A model generated the notes under the pieces. The model did not search any database and was not told the origin of the DNA. It worked only from the letters and a program-made list of their open reading frames with translations. This document shows positions 54,298 through 61,151 of a stretch of 61,151 bases of DNA, one piece after another (position 1 is the first letter of the stretch; the number at the start of each line of letters is the position of its first letter). The DNA comes from Pseudanabaena sp. BC1403 (lineage in GTDB: Bacteria > Cyanobacteriota > Cyanobacteriia > Pseudanabaenales > Pseudanabaenaceae), in contig NZ_PDDM01000030.1 of NCBI RefSeq assembly GCF_002914585.1, positions 1 to 61,151 of the forward strand. The letters run 5' to 3'. The translations under genes and the position numbers were made by a program.

Positions 54298-54478
54298 TGT
54301 AGGATGGGTTAGCGATCGCGTAACCCATAATTTTTGCCTAATTGATGCGTTATCCCAATTCACAAAAGTGAGACAACACTTCTGTGAATTAAAAACCAAA
54401 CCCTGTAAGGGTTTTAAAAACATAAAATGGCGTAGCCATTTTGTGTTTTGGTATTACGTTGCACTAACCCATCCTACA
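54298..54478. repeat. Outer inverted-repeat element TGTAGGATGGGTTAG
   Basis: 15-bp terminal inverted repeats (54298-54312 and 54464-54478) enclose a GGTTAGCG...CGTAACC palindrome and, nested inside, a complete 101-bp element (54353-54453). It looks like an older small element later invaded by the 101-bp one. Confidence 0.75.
54353..54453 (+). repeat. 101-bp element, copy 4 (full, nested)
   Basis: Runs from TCCCAATTC (first A of TACC changed) to TTTTGGTA, exactly 101 bp, flanked by TTA on both sides. H1 has one mismatch; H2 is ATAAAATGGC / GCCATTTTGT. Same orientation as copies 2 and 3. Confidence 0.85.
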
Positions 54479-54530
54479 AAACTTAAGTCTTCCTACTTAT
54501 AATTGATGATAGTTATTGAAGTTAAAATCT

Positions 54531-54863
54531 ATGACACTAACAATTGCAGTTGAAGCTGCACCCTTAGAGACTGATTTTGATGGTGTTGTCCGAGTTGGCA
54601 AAACCCGCATAACCCTAGATACGGTTGTTACAGCTTTTCTTGAAGGTGCAACAGTAGAGGAAATTGGGGCGCAGTACACATCCCTTGAGCTTTCTGATAT
54701 TTATTCAGCTATTGGCTATTACTTAAAACATAAAGTTGAAGTTGATGCATATCTTGTGGAACGTCAACTAAAATCCTCGTTGATTCGTCAGGAAGTAGAG
54801 CAGCGTTTTAATCCAGTGGGGATACGTGCGCGGTTATTGGCTAGACGAGATGGGCACAGTTAA
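54531..54863 (+). CDS. DUF433 family antitoxin
   Basis: 110 aa from the ATG at 54531. The DUF433 core is VVRVGKTRITLDTVVTAFLE (about 19-38), then ATVEEIGAQYTSLELSDIYSAIGYYLKH, a winged-helix/HTH-like DNA-binding unit. The C-terminal part (about 72-110) is helical and basic and would contact the toxin. DUF433 proteins are VapB-like antitoxins that pair with DUF5615 PIN-like toxins, as they do here: the toxin gene follows with no gap. The first residues lie only about 50 bp from the outer repeat, so the promoter must be inside or near that repeat. Confidence 0.85.
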   Translation: MTLTIAVEAAPLETDFDGVVRVGKTRITLDTVVTAFLEGATVEEIGAQYTSLELSDIYSAIGYYLKHKVEVDAYLVERQLKSSLIRQEVEQRFNPVGIRARLLARRDGHS

Positions 54864-54869
54864 TTGAGC

Positions 54870-55223
54870 ATGACGCGATTTCTTGCTGATGAGAATTTCA
54901 ATAATCACATTGTGCGTGGTGTTTTGCAGCAAAGCCGTGATGTTGATATTGTGCGCGTTCAAGATGTCGGCTTATCAGGAAAAGATGACCCGACTGTTTT
55001 AGAGTGGGCTGCACAGAATGGGCGGGTTCTCTTAACTCATGATGTTGCAACAATGATCACCTTTGCTTACAACCGAATTGAAGCAGGATTAACTATGACT
55101 GGGTTGTTTGAAGTGAGTCGTCGAGTTGCAGTAGGTTTAGCGATCGAGGAAATCATACTCATTGCTGAGTGTAGTCTTGAGGACGAGTGGGAAGGGCAAG
55201 TCAGGTTTCTTCCTCTACGATAA
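54870..55223 (+). CDS. DUF5615 PIN-like toxin
   Basis: 117 aa from the ATG at 54870; a TTG at 54864, directly after the antitoxin stop, is an alternative. The motif FLADENF (D7, E8) and the later LLTHDVATM (Asp) give the acidic cluster expected of a PIN-like RNase. The arrangement antitoxin-toxin with 0-6 nt spacing implies translational coupling. Targets are unknown; PIN toxins cut tRNA or rRNA. The pair is bounded by two 101-bp elements in opposite orientation (54353-54453 and 55229-55329). Confidence 0.85.
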   Translation: MTRFLADENFNNHIVRGVLQQSRDVDIVRVQDVGLSGKDDPTVLEWAAQNGRVLLTHDVATMITFAYNRIEAGLTMTGLFEVSRRVAVGLAIEEIILIAECSLEDEWEGQVRFLPLR

Positions 55224-55228
55224 TGTAA

Positions 55229-55329
55229 TACCTAAGGACAAAATGGCTACGCCATTTTGTCCTTTTAAAACCCTTACTGGGCTTGGTTTTTAATTCACGA
55301 AAGTGTTGACACACTTTTGTGAATTGGTA
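55229..55329 (-). repeat. 101-bp element, copy 5 (full)
   Basis: Runs from TACCTAAGG to GAATTGGTA, exactly 101 bp, flanked by TAA on both sides. H2 here is AAGGACAAAATGGC / GCCATTTTGTCCTT: the arm bases differ from other copies on both sides, so the pairing is conserved by covariation. Opposite in orientation to copy 4. Confidence 0.85.
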
Positions 55330-55359
55330 TAAATGTAAATTATAGTATTAGCCTAAAAA

Positions 55360-58300
55360 TTATGCTAAAACTTCATGTCTGTGGGATTCTAAAAATTCGC
55401 GAATTCGTTTGATTTGAAACTCGCGAGCATAGTCTAGTACTTGATTTGCAAATGGACTAAAAGTGGAATCAGTTTCTTGTAGAAGTACCACTTCATCTTG
55501 AATCGCGATAATATCCCCCATCCGCGCAAGTTGCAGCAATCTCTCGACCGTAAAGCTTGGCGGCGCAATCATAGGTTGCCCGATCGCATCGATCTTGACA
55601 TTGCTAATACTGATGTCAGTATCGTCGTAGATATTGCTATCATCATATTCCCATTCCAAATTGAGTAGCGATCGCATTGTATAAAACAAAGTATCAGGAT
55701 CAATTGGCTTCGAGATGAAATCATTACATCCTACAGCAATACTAAGACTACGATCTTGATTGAACGCACTGGCGGAAACCATGACGATCGCTGTTTTCTG
55801 AAACATTGGTAACTGGCGTAACTGCTTTGTCGTTTCATGTCCATCCAGTTGTGGCATGACCATGTCCAATAAGATCAAATCTGGCTTAAAGCTTTGGGCT
55901 TGAGTGAGACAATCATAGCCATTGATTGCTTCGGCAACAATGAAGCCGAGTGGCGTGAGTAAATCATTTAATACCATGCGGTTTTCGGTCTTGTCATCGA
56001 CAACCAAAATTTTGCGTCGATCTCCCAAGTAACCTGCGATCGTCCGACTATCGATCAATATCGGTTGAACATGATTAGGAACTTCAGTTAACTCAATTTC
56101 AAACCAGAAAGTACTGCCTTCATTTAATCTACTCTCCACATGCAGTTGTCCTCCCATCATCTCCACAATCTTTTGACAGATCGGCAAACCTAAACCTGTA
56201 CCAGAGTAGCGACGAGCGCGATCGCCTGCCTGCTGAAATGGCAAAAAGATATCTTCTAATCTGTCAGGATCAATGCCCACACCTGTATCCACGATCTCAA
56301 ATCGAACTTTGTAGTTGTTGTTCGGTTCACAGGGCTGAACATTTACGATCAGAGATACACTGCCGCGATCGGTAAACTTCACAGCATTTCCAAACAAATT
56401 AATCAGTACTTGGCGCAAACGCTTTTCATCACCATACATAGTGGTAGGTAATGTGGTCAGAGGTTGATAGATTAACTCAACATCCTTAGCACGTACTTGC
56501 AATTGAAAAATATCTGTAATGCTCTGCAACAACTTAGGAAGCTCAAATTCACTAAGATTGAGTTCTAGCTTTTTAGCTTCAATTTTAGAAAGATCGAGAA
56601 TATCATTGAGTAAAGTCAGTAAATGTTCGCCACTACGCTGAATAATTTCTAAGCCTGCTTTATGCTTGTCGGGGTCATAGCTCCGCTTGAGGATTTGAGC
56701 ATAGCCAAGGATACCGTTTAAGGGAGTGCGTAACTCATGACTCATGTTTGCGAGGAATTCACTCTTGGCTCGGTTGGCAGTATCGGCAACTTCTTTGGCA
56801 GATTGCAGTTCCTTTTCGGCTTGTTTGCGATCGGTGATATCTGTACCTACCGATAGAATTTCGATTAACTTTCCTTGGTCGTCATAAATCGGCTTATTTG
56901 ACCAAGTTACCCATACATGCCGCCCATCTTTGCAAATATTCTCATTCTCATTGAGTTGATATTTTTCAGGAGCACAGCATATTTCGGCAATCATGTTGCG
57001 GAGATCTTCTCCTGATACATCTTTCGATGAGACAACTGTATCTAATACATAGGAACCAATGATATCTTCTAATTGATATCCAAAAAACCTCAATCCATAA
57101 TCATTCAAGAAACAAATTCGACCTTGGGTATCCCATCGAAGAATGATGCAGTTTGCTGATTCCACTAGATCGCGATATTTCTTTTCACTCTCTTTAATAT
57201 TTTCTTCGATAATTTTGCGATCGCTAATATCTTTGACTGCGTAGATCGCAAAAACATTACCGCCAAACTCAATTGTTTCGGAAGAGATTAACCCCGTGAA
57301 TCTTTTTCCTTCCTTAGTCACAAAGTTTGCTTCGTAATTGAATACTCTCCCTTCAGATCCTAAAATTCCTAACATGCGATCGCGTTCTTCTAAATCAACC
57401 CACAGATTTAAATCTGAAGGAGCAGCACCGATCGCTTCTTCACGGCTATATCCCGTAATTTCTGACCATTTATTATTGACATCAATATGTTTATATGTGT
57501 CATTGGATAGTAAAGCCATGCCATCAGGACTAGACCGAAAGGCTTTAGCAAATTTTTCTTCCGATTCTCGTAGAGCCGCTTCAGTGAATTCATGTTCTAG
57601 AATTTCCTGTTGTAATGCATAGGTGCGTTCATCCACCTTTTGCACCAAAAGCTGTGAATATTCCTCCAGCCTCGTATGAGATCTCTTCATCTGGCGGCTC
57701 ATCTGATTAAAGGAATTTGCTAAAATTGCTAATTCTTCAATTGCACAAGAATCTTCCACTTTTTGATCGAGATTACCATTAGCGATCGATTGACTTGCCT
57801 GACTAAGCTGAGTAATGGGGCGACTGATGCGACGGGCAGCAATGATTCCCAAAATAGCATTTAAGCCGAGGGCGATCAGACATAGCATCGCCGTTGACAT
57901 TGAATTTTCTTTAATCTGCAACATAAAGTCAGATGCAGGTACAGCAACAACAATGCGCCAATTCAATCCGCTTAGCCCAGAGTCATTTTTCAATTCCCCA
58001 ACTTGAACAAAGTAGGTTTCACCCTCATATTTGATCATTGACTGCTGAATCTCATTGTTGTTCGATACGGGCTGTGATTTTAGCCATTCAGCAACTGTGC
58101 GCGTTAATTTGTCTTGACTTTGGGTTGCAAAAATTCGCTCTGATTTATTCTCCTGTGAAGATATTTCTACATCCGAATTAGAAGTGGCTACCAATTTACC
58201 AGAAGGCTCGACAATGAATGTCTGTCCATGGCTACTAACTTTTGTGTTCTCCAAAAACTGATTGATGTCACCCAAGAGCATTGATACGCCTAAAACCCCT

Positions 58301-58989
58301 TGCAGCTCACCATTTTCCTGATAAATAGGCCTAATCGCAGTGATGGCAGGCTCTTCGGCCATCGAATCTGTATATACTTCAGTCCAAATACTTTGTCTGG
58401 TCTCAACTACAGTTTTATACCAAGGGCGCTCGCTTAAATTAAAGCTATTTTTTGCCATCAATAATGTTTGCGGCCGCCCAAAATTATCGGTCATAAAAGT
58501 CGAATAAGTATTTTCGATCGCAAATCGATCTTTGATTCGTCTTACTCCACAGTATTTGCCAGAAACCGTGGCGACATAGATATTACTAATGCGGGGAAAA
58601 TTTTGCAGCTGTTTCCAAAAGTGAGCTTGAACCCTGATTTCATCATTATTTGGTTCTATTTGCCCTAACTCAATGCTATTGGCATTAAGTTGATTAAGAG
58701 TATAGGGAAGCTCTAAATAGGAATGTAAACGATCTTGAACTTGCTCGGTAACTTTGCGATGAAACTGATTAGCGAGCAGAAGAATTGCATTGTGCCCATT
58801 CCGAAATGATAACCACCCAATCAAGCCAACGATGCCGAAGGTGTTTAACAAAAACGGCACAGTGATCAATAAGCTTAGAGGTATTTTAAAGCCTTTGCAT
58901 TTACAATGATTGGTCTGCGTAGGAATGAATCCTGCTGATACAGTGTCAAGTACGTTGGTGGAGGGATGATTGATCGGTGGTATGGTCAT
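55360..58989 (-). CDS. Cache/HAMP/PAS hybrid histidine kinase with receiver
   Basis: 1209 aa. TM1 at about 36-58 (LSLLITVPFLLNTFGIVGLI), periplasmic dCache-type domain (about 60-355, with SERPWYKTVVETRQSIWTEV), TM2 (about 365-388), HAMP (about 390-445), PAS (about 480-605), a second PAS (about 610-730), then HisKA with H751 ([16 protein letters not shown]), HATPase_c (DTGVGI, GTGLGL) and a receiver with D1042 (LLDMVMPQLDG). A C-terminal tail of about 90 residues resembles a small helical phosphotransfer-linker region but has no clear HPt His. It is 30 bp downstream of the TPR gene and likely co-transcribed. The Cache domain implies a small extracellular ligand; which one is unknown. Confidence 0.92.
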   Translation of the reverse strand: MTIPPINHPSTNVLDTVSAGFIPTQTNHCKCKGFKIPLSLLITVPFLLNTFGIVGLIGWLSFRNGHNAILLLANQFHRKVTEQVQDRLHSYLELPYTLNQLNANSIELGQIEPNNDEIRVQAHFWKQLQNFPRISNIYVATVSGKYCGVRRIKDRFAIENTYSTFMTDNFGRPQTLLMAKNSFNLSERPWYKTVVETRQSIWTEVYTDSMAEEPAITAIRPIYQENGELQGVLGVSMLLGDINQFLENTKVSSHGQTFIVEPSGKLVATSNSDVEISSQENKSERIFATQSQDKLTRTVAEWLKSQPVSNNNEIQQSMIKYEGETYFVQVGELKNDSGLSGLNWRIVVAVPASDFMLQIKENSMSTAMLCLIALGLNAILGIIAARRISRPITQLSQASQSIANGNLDQKVEDSCAIEELAILANSFNQMSRQMKRSHTRLEEYSQLLVQKVDERTYALQQEILEHEFTEAALRESEEKFAKAFRSSPDGMALLSNDTYKHIDVNNKWSEITGYSREEAIGAAPSDLNLWVDLEERDRMLGILGSEGRVFNYEANFVTKEGKRFTGLISSETIEFGGNVFAIYAVKDISDRKIIEENIKESEKKYRDLVESANCIILRWDTQGRICFLNDYGLRFFGYQLEDIIGSYVLDTVVSSKDVSGEDLRNMIAEICCAPEKYQLNENENICKDGRHVWVTWSNKPIYDDQGKLIEILSVGTDITDRKQAEKELQSAKEVADTANRAKSEFLANMSHELRTPLNGILGYAQILKRSYDPDKHKAGLEIIQRSGEHLLTLLNDILDLSKIEAKKLELNLSEFELPKLLQSITDIFQLQVRAKDVELIYQPLTTLPTTMYGDEKRLRQVLINLFGNAVKFTDRGSVSLIVNVQPCEPNNNYKVRFEIVDTGVGIDPDRLEDIFLPFQQAGDRARRYSGTGLGLPICQKIVEMMGGQLHVESRLNEGSTFWFEIELTEVPNHVQPILIDSRTIAGYLGDRRKILVVDDKTENRMVLNDLLTPLGFIVAEAINGYDCLTQAQSFKPDLILLDMVMPQLDGHETTKQLRQLPMFQKTAIVMVSASAFNQDRSLSIAVGCNDFISKPIDPDTLFYTMRSLLNLEWEYDDSNIYDDTDISISNVKIDAIGQPMIAPPSFTVERLLQLARMGDIIAIQDEVVLLQETDSTFSPFANQVLDYAREFQIKRIREFLESHRHEVLA

Positions 58990-59019
58990 GGGCTTTTTGT
59001 TCTGTTGCCTTCCTAAGCT

Positions 59020-60549
59020 TTAATCAAATCCAAGTCTTCTCAATGCAATTTTACGATTTTGCCACACCTGTATTTCTTGCGGTGATATTTGGATGGCTTG
59101 ATCATAGGCAACGATCGCTTCTTCGAGCATTCCTAGCCCGCTGAGGGCATTCCCTCGACTATACCAAGCAAAATGATCGTCGGGATTGATTTCTAATGCT
59201 CGATCATGACTAGAGATCGCTTCTTCATAAAGTTCTAGTTTGCTAAGTACTAGCCCCCGATTGTTCCATGCATAATAGTCATCGGGACGTAGCTCTAAAG
59301 CTTTATCATAACTAGCGATCGATTCGGTGTAATTTCCCCATTGCTCAAGAGCTTTGGCTCGACTATACCAAATTTGATGATCGTGAGGCTTGTACTCTAA
59401 GGCGCGATCGTAACTTGCTACTGCCTCTCTATACTTTCCAAGACTTTCAAGAGCGTAGGCGCGACTAAACCAACCCTGTACATAGTCAGGTCTAATGGCT
59501 AGGGCTTTTTCACAATGATCGATCGCTTCTTCATATTTGCCAATCATTCCACAAACTAAGCCTTTACCACCATAGGAATAATAGTAATCAGGCTTGTGTT
59601 TGAGGGCGAGGTTGTAACTATTGATCGCCTCTTCGTAGCGTTCTAACATGCTTAATGAGGTGCCAAGATTGTGCCAAGCAGCATAAAAATCTTCCTTATA
59701 AGTTATCGCTTGACGATAATTTTGCACAGCTTCTTCATGATGGCCAGACAGGTCTAAAGCTACGGCGCGGTTGTACCAAGCCAAATGATTGTCGGTACGA
59801 ATCTGCAAAGCAAGATCGCAATTGACGATCGCCTCTTGGCAACGATTGCCAGCGACTAATAGACCTCCTTGCTCTAGCAGTAGCTCAACGCGGCGTTCGG
59901 AAATTAAGGGTTGAGCTGCGATTAGTTTTTGCAGATCCTCATATTTGCGATCGCGTTCTTCTTCAGTGATTTGAGCATAGGCTTCATAGCGATCGCCACT
60001 GACCCAGCGAAAAGTCTCCTGTCGCATCAATTCCATGTCAGTAGGAAACTCAAACACCTCAATGTTGCCTTTAAAAAATTCGGGATAGCTGTCAATAAAA
60101 AATTTGAGTGCAAATAAAGGCAGTAAAAATACAAAACAGATCGGGAAACTCTCTTTGAGTTTAGATTGCAGCAGACTCAGGTGGGCAAGCGGACGGGGAA
60201 CATGGGTCAACTTCTCGACTAAATCATGATTATCTAGATCGATAATCTTATTCTCTAAAAATTCTTCTATACCTGTGACAAATAGTAGATTTACACCGTG
60301 TAAATCTTGTTCATTTACTAACATTTCGTGAAAATCGGCAATCGGCCGATCTAGCCTTAATACACGAATTGTTCGATTCGTTGCATCTGCCCTTGTCCTT
60401 TTAATAATTTGCTCACCCTCCGAAGGTGAACAACGCACAAAGAGCATTTCAAAATCTTGCTTGGTTCTTAATAGATCCAATAGGTGCTGATATTCTGTCT
60501 CTGGATTTTTTAGAGCGTCCTTATCCCAAACGTTTCCAGTGTATTGCAT
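59020..60549 (-). CDS. TPR protein with degenerate N-terminal NTPase-like domain
   Basis: 509 aa. Residues about 20-200 look like a STAND/AAA-type NTPase without a P-loop: FEMLFVRCSPSEGEQIIK sits where Walker A would be, VNLLFVTGIEEFLE resembles Walker B, and HVPRPLAHLSLLQSKLKE resembles a sensor region. About eight to nine TPR units follow (about 220-505), each close to the W-x-x-x-G-x-x-L...A-x-x-x-Y-x-x-A-l-x-x-x-P consensus, including AWYNRAVALDLSGHHEEAV. The domain seems non-hydrolytic, serving protein binding. It precedes a hybrid kinase by 30 bp, suggesting a joint signalling role. Confidence 0.8.
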   Translation of the reverse strand: MQYTGNVWDKDALKNPETEYQHLLDLLRTKQDFEMLFVRCSPSEGEQIIKRTRADATNRTIRVLRLDRPIADFHEMLVNEQDLHGVNLLFVTGIEEFLENKIIDLDNHDLVEKLTHVPRPLAHLSLLQSKLKESFPICFVFLLPLFALKFFIDSYPEFFKGNIEVFEFPTDMELMRQETFRWVSGDRYEAYAQITEEERDRKYEDLQKLIAAQPLISERRVELLLEQGGLLVAGNRCQEAIVNCDLALQIRTDNHLAWYNRAVALDLSGHHEEAVQNYRQAITYKEDFYAAWHNLGTSLSMLERYEEAINSYNLALKHKPDYYYSYGGKGLVCGMIGKYEEAIDHCEKALAIRPDYVQGWFSRAYALESLGKYREAVASYDRALEYKPHDHQIWYSRAKALEQWGNYTESIASYDKALELRPDDYYAWNNRGLVLSKLELYEEAISSHDRALEINPDDHFAWYSRGNALSGLGMLEEAIVAYDQAIQISPQEIQVWQNRKIALRRLGFD

Positions 60550-60624
60550 GGCTCTCCCATATTGACTGAATACTCAAACTAATCATACCAAAATTGTAAA
60601 ATCCTGTTCAACCCCTTAAGATTA

Positions 60625-60650
60625 TACCAATTCTCAAAATGGCATTATTT
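60625..60650. repeat. Degenerate half of the short 101-bp-element derivative
   Basis: TACCAATTCTCAAAATGGC resembles the left half of the hairpin at 50980-51019; the right half is not conserved. In the gene-poor region 60550-60845. Confidence 0.45.
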
Positions 60651-60743
60651 TCATCTCACGCAAGTCGCAATATCGTTTAAATATCAGAGGCCTCCTAATT
60701 ATTCCTCAAAAAGCGATCGCAGAAATGTTGGAATGCGTCATGT

Positions 60744-60821
60744 TTAGCTCAATCTAATCCGCTGTTTTAGCTTAGCCTTGCCTCCAAGCAAGATATCTTG
60801 ATAAATCAATGATTCTTTCAT
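60744..60821 (-). pseudogene. Short remnant resembling the C-terminal start of an Rpn/DUF4351-type protein
   Basis: A 25-codon frame, MKESLIYQDILLGGKAKLKQ followed by RIRLS*, resembles the MKES-x-IYQDIL motif near the end of PD-(D/E)XK (Rpn-like) proteins. No other part of such a gene is present. Weak, low-confidence call. Confidence 0.25.
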
Positions 60822-60845
60822 TATTTCGCTCCGCAGCTAGAGTTC

Positions 60846-61091
60846 TTAAGTAAGAATTGAGCGAATCTCTTGAATAAACTCACTTGGGGTTTGGAGTTTT
60901 AAGCCACTTTGCTTAGCTACATTAGGGGTAAAGTCTTTGGTATTGAGGCTTAAAAGTCGATCGCTTTGAGCTAATAAGGCGGCGGCTAAAATAGGTGCAT
61001 CTTTAGATTCGATGATCGTTTCCCATTTAACTATAGCAAAGAAAGGGATAGTTAGGACAATTGACAGAAGGCTTGCTGTACGGCATCCCAT
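60846..61091 (-). pseudogene. PIN-domain toxin, truncated at its N-terminus
   Basis: 81 codons. Residues about 25-81 (ESKDAPILAAALLAQSDRLL, LNTKDFTPNVAKQSGLKLQT, PSEFIQEIRSIL) are the C-terminal half of a PIN toxin, including the Asp of SKDAPI and the T-x-D-type position in LNTKDF. The first 20 or so residues are not PIN-like and overlap the other reading frame of a transposase C-terminus. The N-terminal half with the first active-site Asp is missing, and no antitoxin gene is seen. Inactivation by an IS insertion is likely. Confidence 0.7.
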
Positions 61092-61151
61092 AAACTTTCA
61101 CATTTTCCTATAATCTTACTGACATGATGTTTTAACCTTGCCCAAAATTTC
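61052..61151 (-). mobile_element. IS630-type transposase C-terminus (partial, runs off the window)
   Basis: The minus strand from the right edge reads KFWARLKHHVSKIIGKCESL then WDAVQQAFCQLS* (stop at 61052-61054). This fits the C-terminal end of IS630/Tc1-mariner DDE transposases (WxxLK-(8-15 aa)-SLWDAV-x-x-x-F). Only about 32 codons are in the window. The IS end must lie between this stop and the PIN remnant, about 61000-61050. Confidence 0.6.

Noticed and set aside
1-61151. tRNA, rRNA, riboswitch or prophage genes
   Set aside because: No tRNA T-loop consensus within a clover-leaf, no rRNA-like stretches, no recognisable riboswitch core, and no phage structural genes were found by reading.

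Overview
The window is cyanobacterial chromosome. Support comes from the very frequent octamer GCGATCGC (HIP1), an allophycocyanin alpha-B subunit (apcD), a high-light-inducible protein, a carotenoid oxygenase, a cyanobacterial-type PEP carboxylase, and families largely restricted to cyanobacteria (DUF1824, DUF3318, DUF6464, ComFB-like). A Pseudanabaena-like genus is a guess from overall style, not shown by the sequence. No rRNA, tRNA or CRISPR array was found.

Layout. 0-9.5 kb: housekeeping and conserved hypothetical genes (SLH/beta-helix surface protein, carotenoid oxygenase, DUF1824, DUF3318, a double ComFB protein, CGFS glutaredoxin, an MFS permease, FtsW). 9.5-20.2 kb: ureidoglycolate lyase with a DUF2283 gene and a frameshifted DUF4258 partner, a UbiH-like monooxygenase, ppc, a Gfo/Idh/MocA oxidoreductase, a small outer-membrane barrel, a zinc-ribbon Ser/Thr kinase and a peptidoglycan amidase. 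20.4-31.7 kb: three tandem paralogous hybrid histidine kinases rich in PAS domains (one membrane-bound, one GAF-like, one with N-terminal CBS domains). 31.8-35.2 kb: hli with a candidate RpaB (HLR1) site, and ileS. 35.2-36.8 kb: four repeat units around a REP-associated tyrosine transposase. 36.9-39.3 kb: a membrane-anchored NACHT ATPase fused to a GUN4 tetrapyrrole-binding domain. 39.6-45.9 kb: glutathione-dependent formaldehyde dehydrogenase, a multispanning membrane protein, a small exported peptide, and an NB-ARC/14-WD40 protein. 46-51 kb: a complete ECF42-type sigma locus with three YCII/DGPF proteins, two VOC proteins, DUF1579 and DUF1772. 51.3-61 kb: a TgpA-like transglutaminase-fold protein, apcD, a DUF433/DUF5615 toxin-antitoxin pair, a Cache/HAMP/PAS hybrid kinase with a TPR partner gene, and at the right edge a PIN-toxin remnant cut by an IS630-type transposase.

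Most intergenic regions carry long near-perfect hairpins that often include stop codons. Several share one geometry (29-nt arms, 3-nt loop). Between 40.7 and 55.3 kb a 101-bp two-hairpin element (TACCAA ends, TTA or TAA direct flanks) occurs as three full and two truncated copies. It brackets the toxin-antitoxin pair in opposite orientations and also flanks the sigma locus.

The most interesting items are the NACHT-GUN4 fusion, two identical-spacing TGTCGA-N17-CGAC promoters in the ECF42 locus, the 101-bp element with its bracketed toxin-antitoxin module, and the REP/RAYT cluster.
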